NCBI GenBank assembly: GCA_019916065.1
Contig: CM034240.1
Span: forward strand, 21,003,894-21,067,893
DNA length: 64,000 nt
From: Vitellaria paradoxa
Taxonomy: Eukaryota; Streptophyta; Magnoliopsida; Ericales; Sapotaceae
Direction of reading: 5' to 3'
The position numbers and the translations under genes are program-made. Shown here piece after piece: positions 11,307 to 24,284 of the stretch. Every line of letters starts with the position of its first letter. Within the stretch, counting starts at the first letter, position 1. The notes under the pieces were generated by a model. That model worked only from the letters and a program-made list of their open reading frames with translations. It did no database searches and was not told the DNA's origin.

Positions 11307-11462
11307 TGGAATTTTAGGTGGCCAATTAAGGCCTTAAGGCCTTGCCCCACCTTTGTTAATTTAACAGGTTATGCCTAGAACTTAGGTTGGCTGAGTAGAC
11401 AAATAGCTATGACACATGGCTTGTGTTCTTCATTTGGTGCCTTAACGTGGTATGGGGTGTAC
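10849..11462. other. Intergenic DNA, no gene seen
   Basis: No recognisable gene is present. An (AT)n run lies at about 11268-11300. This is the presumed host flank between the miniature LTR element and the left end of the CACTA element. Confidence 0.4.
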
Positions 11463-11494
11463 TACTACAAATTTGGTTTTAGAAGGCTGAGGAA

Positions 11495-11580
11495 ATGCTT
11501 GACCGCTTGAATGCGGTTGAGAAGACCCAAATAGACGACCGCTTTAAAGACGCAGATGATCACCTTGAAGCGATCGGCAA
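11495..11580. repeat. Left subterminal CACTA repeats
   Basis: Short inverted motifs around GACCGCTT and GCGGT/GCGATCGGC recur here. They match the repeats at 21020-21300 near the other end. Such subterminal arrays bind the transposase in CACTA elements. A (TG)n run follows at about 11632-11659. Confidence 0.55.
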
Positions 11581-12508
11581 AAGCCCCCCGCTTTTTCCCC
11601 AAAACCCTCTTCTAGCGAATTGGCATTCTCTCTGTGTGTGTGTGTGTGTGTGTGTGTGTTCCGTCGTCTGGCGCACTCCAGCATGCCATTCCGCTACTTC
11701 AGCTGGCCACTTTGTCTCTAGGTGAAGTAAGGCCCTAGCCCACTTCCTCTCTCTCTCTCCCCCCCTTTTCCCTCCCATTTTCTCTCTCTCTTCCTCTCTA
11801 TTTTCTCGCGAGCTAACACAGCTCTATCTCTCTTCCTGTTTCTCTTTATATGTACATTTGAGTCAACTCTTTGCAGCTGTTTCTCTCTACTTCTCTCAAG
11901 TTATGATTAATTTTGGCTTTGAGCCAACCATGGTTGGGTTTTGCTAATTATCTATTGTTTTTGGTTTTAGGTTCTGTCTGGCTGTTTTGACAGTTTTTAC
12001 TTAATTTTGGCTGCTGTTTTTTATTATCTGAGTGGGCTACTGTTTTTGCTATAGATTTGGCTTTGATTATCTTCTATTTTTTGGTTAATTTTTCTATTTG
12101 CTTTTACTTGGTAGTTAAATTAATTTTGGTTTTGGCATTGTATCTTTGCTTAAATTATTTGTCGGATTAGTTTGGAATTTTGTTAGTTAAATTAGTGTGG
12201 AATTAGTTTTGAATTTTTGCTTAATTTATTTTTGTAAATAAAAAATATATGTTGAATGCTTAATGAGTCATTTAGCTAAATTGATTAGACCACAACAAAA
12301 TCATACTATTTTAAGAGTTCAATAGCTAAAAAATTTATGTTAAGTCTAATGTCTAGGTTAAAGGCTTAGTAGTGAGAAAAATATACTGTTAAGTCTAATG
12401 TTTGTGTTTTATTGGTTAGATTATTTTAATTAAATTTAATGAGTTATTTTTCATGCCTAAAATAATTATTTTTTCTAATTTAACTCTCCAATCAAATAAA
12501 GATAACCA

Positions 12509-12545
<37 letters not shown>

Positions 12546-14300
12546 TATTTATAAATTACAAATCTAAATTTTGTATAACTCAAAATAAAAAAGAAGACTC
12601 AAAAACTCTTTTTTTTATCTTACATATTATTGATAAAATTAATCCTTAAACAAATAAATAATAAATCCCAAAAAAATAAATAAATCTCCTTTTGTTATCA
12701 TTGACAAAAGTTTTGTTGGAATAAATAAATAAATGTAATCTCATCAAATCACTTTTTTTATAATTAAAAAAAGAAATACTATATCCACTACAATTTTACT
12801 AGTAAAATAAAAATAGATCTAGATTTAAAAGGAAAAATATTGAAGATATACAGAAAAAATTAAAAATAGAAGAAAATATATGTCTAGTATTTTAAATTAT
12901 TTGTTGGTTTTGGTTTTGGTATTCTATTTTGGAATTAGTTTGGAATTTTGTCAAAGTTTCTGTATTTTAGAATTAGTTTCCCATATGTTTGGTTGTTAAT
13001 TAAAATTTTAATTTCAATGAAGTTTGGTAAATTTAGAACTTATTAATTAAGTTGTTAATTTAGGGTTTAGGTTTTTTAATTTATAAGTTCGTTACTTTGT
13101 TTATTACTAAGTTGTTAATTGTAATAACATATAATGCATGTTTATTTGTAATTAATTTCTAATTTTGTGGACGTATTAATTATTAGTTTGTTAATTTGTT
13201 AATTTAAGCTCAATAATTTGTTAATTTAGCACTTTTGCAAGTTATTAATTTATTAGTTTGTTGAGCTGATTGTTAGTTGTCAATGTGTCATATTTTACGT
13301 TTAATATATTAAGAAAAATGACAATAAGCTTAGCCAAGAAAACACTTGACAGTTGGTCCGACAAATTTTAACAACTATATATGTCAACAAATATATATTA
13401 TTAATTAAAAACCAAAAAATAGATTTGTACAAGTTAACTAATATTCTTTTTTCTTTAATAATTAGTGTTAAAATTCATTGAGGGTTCAAACTGGAGTTAA
13501 AATTGAAATTTGTAATTAGTATTATTTTTAGAACTTGCAATTTAATTTGAAATTAAATTATAGTTATCACGTGATTAGGGATAAAATTCAATTACTATTA
13601 AAATGAATTAAGACTTCAAATTAATTATTTCAAATTTAAAGTAAGGTGGAAATAAGTTAGGAACACGTTTTAATTAGGGTCCAAATTCGTTAATTTCAAA
13701 TTAAATTATGCTTAAACATGATTAGGAATGAAATTCAATTAGTGTTAAAATTCATTAAGATGAGAAATTAAACAACTTAATTAGAAATTTAAATAAGGGT
13801 TAAATTTACTCAGAGATAAAATTAAATTAGGGTCACTATTAATTTCATATTACATAAAAGGAAGTATAATTAGGGATGGCCCCATTTGGTGTTAAAATTC
13901 ATTAAGGCTTAAAATTAAATATTCCAAATTTAAGATTTAGGTTGAGTGTAATTAAGGTTGATATTCATTACAAATTAATATTTTAATATATATTAAATTA
14001 GGTATAAACGTCAATTACATTATTATAATTAATTATTTCAAATTTAAATTAAGGTTAACTTCACATAGAGACAAAATTCAATATAAAGTTAAATGTTCAT
14101 TAAGGGTTAATATTCATTTCAAATTAAATTAGGGATATACTTCAATTAGTGCCACAATTCACCAAGATTAAAATGAGTTATTTCATTGAGGCTTTGTTTT
14201 AATTATTTCAATTCTAAATTAGGGAAAATTTAGTTAAAGATATATAAAAATCAATTAGGGTTAACATGCAATATTATTAATATAGGGTTTGTTTGGAGCT
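11581..14300. other. Non-coding left arm of the CACTA element
   Basis: A pyrimidine-rich tract (11745-11840) and a T-rich region follow the left end; the transposon promoter or untranslated leader may lie here, but this is inference. From about 13450 to 14280 there are loosely repeated phrases built on AATTAGGGATAAAATTCAAT and TTCATTAAGG, a very degenerate tandem-like structure. An (AT)n run lies at about 12509-12542. No gene was found. Confidence 0.35.
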
Positions 14301-16333
14301 TGTAACACCCCGAGTTTTAACAAAATAATCGAACTATAATAACTTATTATACAAACTTATTATATAAGTTCCCTCATTCTTTAGCTATCTAAAAAATATA
14401 TATTACACACGTGCCAAACTTTATACTAACATTTAATCATCAATCTTGGTCGGTCGCTAACATCTATCAGGCTCAATTTTGCTATCAGATGGCTTCTCTG
14501 TATAAAAACCCATAAAATGGGGTGAGCTGCTAAGCCCAATAGAAAAAATATTCAAATAACATCAACAAGCATTTTCATATAAAAACAAAAAACTAAGTGC
14601 TCAAACTAATTGTCATTGTCATATTAATTAGACAATAATAGTATAAATTATACAAATAAGCAGTGAAAATGAGTATGCAAAACTACTTTCTTTCTGCCCT
14701 TACAGCATCTTACTACCCTTATAACTTCCCATCATATAATAAGCCGTAAAAATGAGCATGCAAAACTACTTCCCTTTCCACTCTTATGACATCTTGCCAC
14801 ATTTATAACACCTCAACATTTAATAAATAGTGAAAATGAGCATGCAAAACTACTCCTTTTCCACCCTTATAACACTTTACTACCCTTATAACATCTCAAC
14901 ATATAATAAACAGAGAAAATAAACATGCAAAACTACTTCCTTTCCACCCTTATAACACCTTACAACCCTTATAACATCTCAACATATAATAAGCAGTAAA
15001 AATGAGCACGCAATGCTGCTCCCCTTTTCACCCTTATAACAACTTGCCACCCTTATAACATTTCAACAATAATAAGTAGTAAAAATAAGCATGCAAAGCT
15101 TCTTCTCATTTTCACCCTTTATAGCACCTTTCCATCCTTATAACATCTCAATATATAATAAGATATAAAAATGAGCATGCAATGCTACTCCTCTTTCTAC
15201 CCTTATAACACCTTGCCACCCTTATAACATCTCAACGTATAATAATCAGTAAAAATAAGCATACAAAGCTTCTTCCCTTTCCACCCTCATAACATATTGC
15301 CACCCTTATAACATCTCAACATATAATAAGCAGTAAAAATGAGCATGCAAAGCTTCTCCCCTTTCCACCCTCATAATACCTTGCCACCTTTATAATGTCT
15401 CAACATATAATAAGCAGTAAAAATGAGCATACAAAGCTTATTTCTTTCTACCCTCATAACACCTTGCCACCTTTACAACATCTCAACATATAATAAGCAG
15501 TAAAAATGAGCATGTAAGGTTTCTTCTCTTTCCACCCTTATAACACCTTACTACCCTTATAACATCTCAACATATAATAAGCAGTAGAAATGAGCATGCA
15601 AAGCTACTCTTCTTTCCACCCTTATAACACCTTGCCACCTTTATAACGCCTGAACACATAATAAATGGTGAAAATGAGCATGCAAGGTTACTCCTTTTCT
15701 GCCCTTATAATACCTTGCCACCCTTGTACCATTTCAACATATTTTTCATGTAAGTGCACATATCATCATAATATCAACAATAACTTCTTTCCACCTTTAT
15801 ATCCCTGCACCACCCTTATAACACAACACTGTCGCCTCAGCTTGATGGCATCAATTTTCAAAATACACAATCAATATTAATACCCATACAACTACCAACA
15901 AATCTCATAATCTTTGTAATCTCAAACCTCGTAAAGTTCAATCCCATCATTTTACATTCTTCCGTAGTGTCACAATAATCATGCAAAAAATTATATATTT
16001 ATGTCATGCTTCTATATAAAATGCTAAATTTCAATTATTAGAATAAATTTCCTACCTCAAATCCGAAGAAAAGAAGAAGAAACTGTGAAGAAACCCCAAA
16101 GGTTTGAGACTTTGCTCTTTCGTATTTTCCATCTTGGGCCGAATTACCATGATCCAACACTACCACGATGATCACAACATTGAAAATACCAAAGCTACGC
16201 TATCCTTAAACTCAAGTCCTCATTTTCTCCCTTCTTTGTCTCTCTCATCTTTTATTTTCTCTCTCTTCCTTTTCTCTTTCCCTTTCTCTTTCCATTTCTC
16301 TTTCTTTTCTCCTAACCAAAACATATAGCACAC

Positions 16334-16376
<43 letters not shown>

Positions 16377-16669
16377 ATACTTGGTGGCCAAGCAATTGAA
16401 GGTTCCAGGAGGCTTCGGCCAATTTTTTTCCTCAGTTTGCCCTCCCAATATGTATATATATACATATGATATACTTGGGAGCTAAGTAAGAAAAATAGAG
16501 AAAGAGACATAAAAGAAAAATAATTCCTAAGCTAACCAAAGCCTCCATGTGGTCATTTTTAACCATTTAATTTTATATAATATATATTAAAATAATATTT
16601 ACATTAAAATAATTCTTTTTAAATATATTAAAATAATATATATATTAAAAATTTTTTAGGGTTACTACA
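14301..16669. mobile_element. Solo LTR (about 2.37 kb) nested in CACTA
   Basis: The segment begins TGTAACACCCCGAG and ends GGGTTACTACA, giving TG...CA ends with inverted TGTA(A/G) termini of the type common in long plant gypsy-type LTRs. It is flanked by gagct (14296-14300) and aagct (16670-16674), a 5-bp target duplication with one mismatch. No internal retroviral region or second LTR is present, so it is a solo LTR left by recombination, or a non-autonomous LTR unit. A tandem array with a period of about 84 bp occupies its middle. Gypsy assignment is inference from length and termini. Confidence 0.7.
14640..15740. repeat. Tandem array, about 84-bp period, 13 copies
   Basis: The phrase ATAATAAGCAGTAAAAATGA recurs at about 14657, 14740, 14821, 14904, 14987, 15069, 15154, 15238, 15323, 15407, 15490, 15575 and 15660, a spacing of 81-85 bp. 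Each unit also contains a doubled CCACCCTTATAACA phrase, so the unit itself arose by duplication. Copies diverge moderately. The array lies wholly inside the solo LTR. Confidence 0.9.
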
Positions 16670-17409
16670 AAGCTCTTCGAAAGTCTTAGCAATTCAAATA
16701 AAATATAGGGTTTGTTTCGAGCTCTTCAAATATAAACAAAGTCTCCACAAAGCTCTGCAAATTTGGAATATCGAAAATCTATCAAATCTCAACAAAGTTA
16801 TTGACAACATATCAAATATCCCGTGTTATCATCGCCATGATGAGTTACTATCTTCATGCATGTGCATATATTCATATTTTAAAATAAATTTGACCCATTC
16901 GAGAATCGTATCATGACAATCGATTTAGTCATTGTTAACGTGACGAGTTGGGTCTTTCAACACCTAATTCATTGTTATGATGATGATGAACAAATAGACG
17001 TATGCAATTTTTGAATTGTCTAGTTTAGACATTTGGGAATGTAATAATCCATCTTATACTCAATAGTGCTCATGCTATTTCTATGTTGGGCGAGGTTTTG
17101 TGTAGTTACCCCCATTGTTCTCTAGATACATACACAAATATGGAAAACACCGTCTTTGTGTCGTGGATTTGGTGGATTATGCAAAGATGCTGCTGAAATT
17201 TTGTCTAACATTAAAACAGGCATTAGAGGTTTTGAGTAGGAGTTGAATCGTACATTCTTGAATAGGATAGGACTAACCACCGTTTAGTGAGAAGCTTTTA
17301 GGTGCTTTCAAAAAAAAAAACATGTAGTGAGTTCACTCTTTAATTACTGAATCGCATTGAGTGCACTTATTCAGAACATAACTTAACAATGTTATGTCCC
17401 CAACTAGGG

Positions 17410-18960
17410 ATGGATAAAACCTGGATTGACTTGCCGGATAGTTTGTCAAGACGATATGTCCAAGGGATTGATGAGTTCATTATGTCTACCTATACGTTAG
17501 ATCAACAATCCATCAATTACCCATGTAGAAAGTGCATTAATTGATATCATTTCACATGACATGTTGTAAGGGACCATCTACTAAGGAACGGGTTTTTAAA
17601 GACATATAAGAATTGGACAAAGCATGGAGGGACTTATGTTTCATTGCGGCGATTTGAGGGAAGAATAGAATTAAATGAAGATATTGCGCCAGGGGATCAG
17701 ATAATGGAGATGCCGTTAGAGTCATGGCTGGGATGCCCGTTGCAGAACATATTACCAAGGCTGATGAAGTGGGTGCAAGTATTCCAAGGTCCAATACCAA
17801 TGAAGATTCATTAAGGTTTTTTAGAATTCTCGATAATGCAAATACTGATTGTATCCCGGATGTCAGAATTATAATCAACTGTCTTTCATTGTCGAGTTGT
17901 TGCACTTGAAAGTTTTCAATCGGAGGACCAATAGTTTGTTCAACATGTTATTAGAGTTGTTGATAAAGGTCCTCCTAGAAGGTGCAAAGGTCTGTGAGTC
18001 CTATTATCAAGCCTGTAAGTTGACAGAAGACTTGGGCTTCACATACTAGACATGAGATGCGTGCCTGAGGAGTTGTATGTTGTTCCGGAATGAGGATGTA
18101 AATCTTGACAAATGTCTTGTATATGATAGTTCCAGATGAAAGCAAGAAGTTGTTAGCCGGAGTGCTACTAGCTATCGCAAAAAAGGTAAGAAACCAGTGA
18201 CTGCAAAACAAATTCGATACTTTCTTCTTAAGCCTAGATTAAAGAAGTTGTTCACATCTTAAAAAAATAGCAAAATTAATGAGATAGCATTCCGAGAGTA
18301 ATAATGAAAATAGAAAAATGATGTATCCCTTGGACTCCTATTGCTGGAAATATTTCAATGGTCAGAATTTGAATTTCGCTCAGGACAGTCGATAGGGTTA
18401 ACCTGTTTATGGCAATAAATATTGCACGTGGTACATTGCCAGTTGTCCTTGTTCCTTATAATCTCCCGCCTTAGCTGTACATGAAACAACCTTTTCTGAT
18501 TCTATTGGTCCTTATTGAGAGGCCTAAAGGACCTGGAGACAAGATTGATGTCTACCTGCAACTATTGATAAAAGAGTTGCTAGAATTATGGAATGAAGGG
18601 ATGATGGCATTTGATGCTGCGACCAATAAGATGTTCAAACCCCGTGCAGCTTTATTCTGGACAATTAATGACTTCCCAGCATATTTTAGCTTGTTCGGAT
18701 GGAGTATGAAAGAGAAATTTGTGTGTCCTCCATGCTATGAGAGGTTGCACTGCCCCCTATGGGGTTAGGGTAGCGACGAGCCCCTTCCGGTTGAGTTCAG
18801 TAGCTACTTCTACTCAGTGGAGAAGCCGGGCAGCAAATTGACTAGGCAATTGGGTGTGATAGTTCGAGATGGACGTCTCATCCCCTTATCTCTTATGGAT
18901 TTGGCTGTCGTGCCCATAAAACATCGGACTGCATTTAACGGGAGGTTATAGTACGCAGAT
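17410..18960 (+). pseudogene. CACTA transposase relic (TNP2 class)
   Basis: From the ATG at 17410 the frame reads MDKTWIDLPDSLSRRYVQGI, and later HVVRDHLLRNGFLKTYKNWT: the transposase-associated domain of plant En/Spm proteins, already with two in-frame stops. Further on, in shifting frames, YPGCQNYNQLSFIVELLHLK (about 17850) and LLIKVLLEGAKVCESYYQAC (about 17960) match the TNP2 family. At 18481-18768 MKQPFLILLVLIERPKGPGD and RAALFWTINDFPAYFSLFGW are the family's signature core. At least two frameshifts and several stops separate these pieces. The protein would catalyse cut-and-paste transposition, but no functional product is possible. Confidence 0.9.
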
Positions 18961-19029
18961 TTAACACATTTTTAGTTCAATATAGTATTATGTGCACTCT
19001 ATTTGCTAATATATCTTTAATAACTCAAA

Positions 19030-20036
19030 TAAGATAATGTGGTTGACTATCCTCCCAAGTTCCGGCCTCTTTGTATGGCTTAGTGCCAAAAGATGTGGAA
19101 GAACCACAATTGTGCGATCAATAAGAAGTTCTTCACACTATTCGTTAGAGCTCCAAACATATTATAGCGGTGTCCCCCGTGCATGGTAATGGAGTAGTGG
19201 TCGGACCTCGTCTCCTACTTATCCAGCGACGCAGGATAGGTATAATATTGTTAAGCTTTTAACTTTAATGCATGTGAATTTATATTTTGATTTGGTAGTA
19301 AACAGTGATAACTTTATGAACACGAGCTGAGTTGGCAACGAACTTAGTGAATCTGGCCAACCTTGGCCGGGGGCACACGTTTAAAGGGAGGCATATACAG
19401 GACATACTTCATGAGGCATATAGTTAAATTTAACTGTCCAAATTTCTATCCATGTTGTTTATTTTCTTGTATTAGTAATTGCTGCATTTTCAATAACTAA
19501 TTTCACTTATCTTTTGCACAGATGTGTGTGGAGGGGATTGCGGTTGATCGACTTCACATATTTGAGAGGATACGCAATACCTAGCACCCTAACATGTGTG
19601 CCATCATTGATCAGGTCCTGGCACGGTTGGTTGGGCTCCCGAAGGCTGAGCAAGACTCGACAAAGAGGCACAATGCCATCTCCGTTGAGGTCGTAGGATG
19701 GATGGACATGGATACATGCATAGCATAAGCGGTGGCATATCCTGGTCTATAGTTCGACTAGCCACAGTAGCTATTTTATTTGTGGGCCTCCTAGAGGCAC
19801 ATGGATAAGGAGATTGAGGCCCTCATCGTCACTCACCTGGACACTTTCTGGGCAGACTTGTAAGATGAGCTGCAAGCCAAGGTTCAGGTCGAGCTCTAGG
19901 CAAAGATTCAGGTTAAGGTGTGTGCATCGATTTAAGAAGAGGTCCTTGATGAGTTTCGTGCCGAGATCGCTCAGCGTATGGACCATATGCGCGACGAGCT
20001 GTCGATAAAGTTTCATGAGTCTCAACAGCCCACTTA
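19030..20036 (+). pseudogene. Probable second CACTA ORF relic
   Basis: Downstream of the TNP2 relic, broken readings such as MWKNHNCAINKKFF (about 19090) and EEVLDEFRAEIAQRMDHMRD (about 19935) resemble the accessory plant En/Spm protein with its coiled-coil C-terminus. Frameshifts and stops are frequent. The assignment rests on position and a loose match, so it is tentative. Confidence 0.4.
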
Positions 20037-21017
20037 GGTAACATATTGAAAAGTAACCCTATATTAATCAATTCTCTTGTAGTTTAAAGTTTATAAAATT
20101 ATATTCCCCCTAAAATTTCAAATTTCAAAATGTAGGACATTGATCATCGCACTGAGCCACGCCAGCCTCCATACCATAGAGACGATCATAACGAGGTAAA
20201 CTTTTAATTATTTTTAGTTGCATAAGTAAATTATCAATGTTAAAATGCAGTATTATTTATAAAAGACAATAACATAGGCTTCAATGTAGAAACGGGAAAA
20301 CGTGGAATTTAAAACTTAAAACTGAGATGTTGAGTGCTCAAGTTGAGCATATGGCGTCCAGTGTGAACGAACTCGACAGGGAGCGAGATAAATAGATTTA
20401 GAACTTGGAGGAACGAACTACACACCAATCCAAGCTACAGATCACTCGGGATGGCCCCGGGAAGTTTATAAGTGAAACGTGAAACTTGGAACTTCAACCG
20501 AGCCGTTAAGTTCTCAAACCGAACATACGGTATTTATTGTGAGCATAACTCAATGGGAGCGAGCTAAACCCATTTAGAACTTGTAAGAATGAACTAGGCA
20601 CTAATCCGAGCCATAGATCGCTTAGAATGGCCCTTGGAATTTTAAGTTTGTGAGTTGGTTGGTTAAACCTAAAGTTTTACACGTTAATTTTGTTTATGAT
20701 TTTAATTTAAAATTCATTCACTATTATTTATATTAGTATTTAATTTAAATTTTTGTAAATCTATTTCAGATTTGATGAGTTCACCTGCGGTTTTGACTAT
20801 GACAATCACTTGAAGACCTTTTGCTTTTATTTATATATTTTGTTAAATTAAAGATAATGTAAAAATTATAAACATTGTTCATTTTATATAGTTATATTTA
20901 TATTTTCGTTGCATTTCATTATGCTATGGTATATCTGAATGTACAAGTACCATCAACATACAGGTTTTGTTATATAAATGTACATGTTATAAAAAAAAAA
21001 CAACCATTTTTTTCAAG
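20037..21017. other. Non-coding right arm of the CACTA element
   Basis: Two related segments at about 20295-20460 and 20470-20640 share phrases such as AACGTGGAAT/AACGTGAAAC, GAACTTGGAGGAACGAACTA and the ATCCAAGC/ATCCGAGC block, an imperfect duplication of about 175 bp. No gene is supported. Confidence 0.4.
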
Positions 21018-21317
21018 AAGGGAATAGACAACTGCCTCAAAGCAGTCGACTAAAGTTTAAACACAGCTAGTCTTTTAGCAAATGCCTTTAAGCGGTCGGC
21101 TAAAGACAATTAACGACCACTTTAAGGCGGTCGGGAAAGCAGTCAGCCTCATTAATTGGCAACTAGTTTAGATGGTTGAGAGAATTGATAACTGCCAATA
21201 ACGGTCGTCTATTCGCTTTCTCGACCCAGGCTTCTACAACCGCCTTAGAGCAGTCGTGAAGCGGTCGGCCAAAATTTAGGCGATCGCCTAAGACAGCCAA
21301 GAAAACCCTCATTCGTG
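21018..21317. repeat. Right subterminal CACTA repeats
   Basis: Repeated direct and inverted copies of AGCAGTCG, AAGCGGTCGGCTAAA, AAGGCGGTCGG and GGCGATCGCC fill about 300 bp. This matches the left cluster at 11495-11580 and marks the transposon's right end. Confidence 0.65.
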
Positions 21318-21837
21318 CAAATTAGAACAAAATCGGGGAGAAAGGAAAAATGAAAGAGAAGGAAAAAAAAGGAAAAGAGAAAGAACTGTTCGACCAAGAA
21401 TAAGTGTATGCCGGAAGTAGGAAAGAGTAACTTAGTACCAGGTAAGTGTATTAAATCTCTGCCAAATTTAAATTAATTCTAGGGTTTTGCAATATAAGAT
21501 ATATTGAAAATATTAGTATAATTATGTTAATGATTAGGATCAAATATTTGAGGATACAAGGTGTTATTAGCCACTTATAAGGGGTTGTCGTACTGTGTTG
21601 GTTATTTAAGGTAGGGATTTAGTGCATTTTATTTACATATATGATATGTAAAAATATTTTTATAATTTTTATATGTTTATTTTGCATAAAATGTGATTAA
21701 AATTTAGCTATATATATTAGAAATTTAGCTATCATTTACTTAAAAATTACCATATGTGGGTATATATGTGTGTGTTTATATAGTTGGATCTGTGTGTCGA
21801 TATAAATAGAAAAGAAAATGGTTCTTGGCAAACAGAT

Positions 21838-21879
<42 letters not shown>

Positions 21880-23049
21880 ATATATGTTATGTATGCTAGA
21901 AAAAAAAGAAATGACTTCGCTGGAAAGGAAAATATGGAACAAAGTTTTTAAAATTATTATTTAGCCCCAATAGTTTTATGTATTTATGAATTTGGCCCAA
22001 AAATTAAAATTTTTGGTTAGACCTCCAAAGTTTTAAATAATTACAAAGTGGCCTAAAGTTTTAGATTATTATAAAATGACCCCAAAGTTTTGAATAATTG
22101 TAAAGTGACTCTAGAACTTTGTGAAATTATAATTTTATCCTTGGGGTGGTGAAAAATTACAGCTTGTCAATTATAAATATTTTAATTTTAATTATTTCTA
22201 TATTTCCTTCTCAACTTATATTTCCATCACAAATAATTCCAAACCTTTTTTAAAGCTGATTTCAATGTAATGTTAAATTAATAGGTAAATATCTTCTTTT
22301 ACATAAACAATACATTGTAGTATAATACGTTGTCATTTTATAGATAATTGAATACGTGAAAAATATGTGATTTAGAATGCCTACTTTAAAATGAGAATAA
22401 TAGAAATAAATGATAAGAAAATGATATATGTTATAATTTTGGGGATGGTATATACTAGGAAAATAGGGAGGGTGCAATGACTACCTTTAAGTTGAAAGGC
22501 CTAAAACTTGCACAGGGGTTGGTATTCGTATCAGTAGGTTAGTAGCCTACAACATGAAAGTTATGAGTTTGACTTAGCATGGCCCATGGTCCAGAATCAC
22601 AGATACGATGCCTTCGGTTAATTGTTTCCTTTATGTGTTGGCCCATAAAAACGACATCGTTAGTATCCACCCCATAATGTAATATAATGATTGTGAAAAT
22701 GGTAAAGAAACATAACAAAAACTGATAGTTTGATTATTGTCGATATGATGATTTGAGTATTGATATTCCATGTAACATTAATTTGGTAATTTATTGACAT
22801 ATGATTATTCGACTCGATTAAATAAGATGATGCACATGTTCAGTTTTATTGCATATTATATGTGTTAATACTATGCATGGTGGGCATAAGTAATTGGTGC
22901 TCATGTCGCTATAGATTTTAGTACAAGTGCCGATCTTGAACATTAGGTGGGCTGCGGCATCCCCATTGTTAATTATTAAGAAAGTTTTGTTATCATTTTA
23001 GTTTAAATGCCGAGACTATAATACTATTTTATTTGACTTATTAGAGTTA
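21318..23049. other. Intergenic DNA with (CA)n and simple repeats
   Basis: A (CA)n run lies at about 21840-21873. From about 21955 to 22150 the phrase AAAGTTTTgaATAATTaTAAAGTG repeats three times in degenerate form. The last 200 bases (about 22850-23049) look like part of an old long LTR that continues beyond the nested solo LTR at 25245. No gene was recognised. Confidence 0.4.
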
Positions 23050-23054
23050 TTAAG

Positions 23055-24251
23055 TGTCACGCCCCGGGTTTCACAACTCGAGTACGTGAACCAAAGAACG
23101 CACATTACATCATTTAATAACTTTCCCTGTCCTACACCAGAGCCATACACACACACTATGGAGCAAGAAATATAAAAAAATAAATAAAACTAAACTTTAT
23201 ATTTAAATAAATGCCACAGTTGAAATCCACTTGGCAACAAAGCTCCAAAACTAAACCCAACCAATCAAAAAATAATAATATTATTAAATAACATTCACCT
23301 AAAAAATGGAGGTTTACCACAATCCACTAAATAAATAATTTTCTAGAGTCTAAAATAATTACATAAAAATAATAAATAAAACTTTAATTCCTATGCTCAG
23401 GAGGTCCAATACGTGATTCAAACTCATTACCTGCATCACAAGCTGTAAGGGGTTTAGCACTAATACCATATGTGCTCGGAACCCTAATAATAATAATATT
23501 AAATGCAGTATGCCTTAGCATGCTACTAAGTGAAACAATTATGCACAAGTAGCAATTTCAAACAAAAACTTTAATTTATTTATTTACCTATTTTCATTAC
23601 CATTAATTTATTGTTGCACCACATAACACATCAAAGAAAATCAATTTGATTTCAAGGTACTGCTGCTTGATTGTCTCGTAGAAACAAGATCTAACCAATT
23701 TACATCATTCATTGATGTCTGCTTGGTTGTCCCGTAGAAACAAGACCGAACCAATATATACCATCCTTCGGTGTTTGCTTCCTAGGCTAAACCCTTAGGA
23801 ATATAATATGCCACCCTTAAGCATCTGCATCGTTCGTAGATTACTAGCCTACTGGATTCGATTACCACCCCGCGCGGGTTTCGAGACTCTCAACCTTTGG
23901 GTACGTATACCCGATATTTTCAGTACCCCTCAATCGAAATAAAACATATTATTAAATTTTATTTTAATATCTACATTAAATAAATTCTGTATTTTATTTA
24001 TTATTTATTTAACCCTTTTATGAATACTCCATAATATTTTAAATAATCTGTAAACCTCAACACATAAATAATAATAGCCATTATTACTGAAAAATCACAG
24101 CACAACAAGTTACCAGATATGTTTCTAGCAATTAATGCAAAAACTTTCAAAATAAACTAACATGTAAAGATAAAATTCAAATAAGACAAACTATCATGTA
24201 AGAACAAAAGTTTAAGCCTTTGCTGTAAACAAAGTATTACTTATTAACATG

Positions 24252-24284
<33 letters not shown>

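Larger units (their letters stand above)
11463..21317 (+). mobile_element. Decayed CACTA (En/Spm) DNA transposon
   Basis: Transposase relics of the En/Spm TNP2 class lie at 17410-18960. Subterminal arrays of GACCGCTTTAAGGCGGTCG-like repeats lie near both ends (11495-11580 and 21020-21300), which is the CACTA architecture. The proposed left terminus (TACTACAAATTTGG) and right terminus (rc CACGAATGAGGG) are poor matches to CACTA ends, and no 3-bp target duplication was proven, so the borders are approximate. The element is interrupted by a solo LTR at 14301-16669. Stops and frameshifts show it is long dead. Confidence 0.65.

Noticed and set aside
11495..11778. Open frames on both strands near the left CACTA end
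   Set aside because: They span subterminal repeats, a TG/CA microsatellite and a CT-rich tract; the residues are repeat-driven.
14640..15740. CRISPR-like regular spacing in the 84-bp array
   Set aside because: Units are contiguous tandem repeats without unique spacers, inside a plant LTR; it is a minisatellite.
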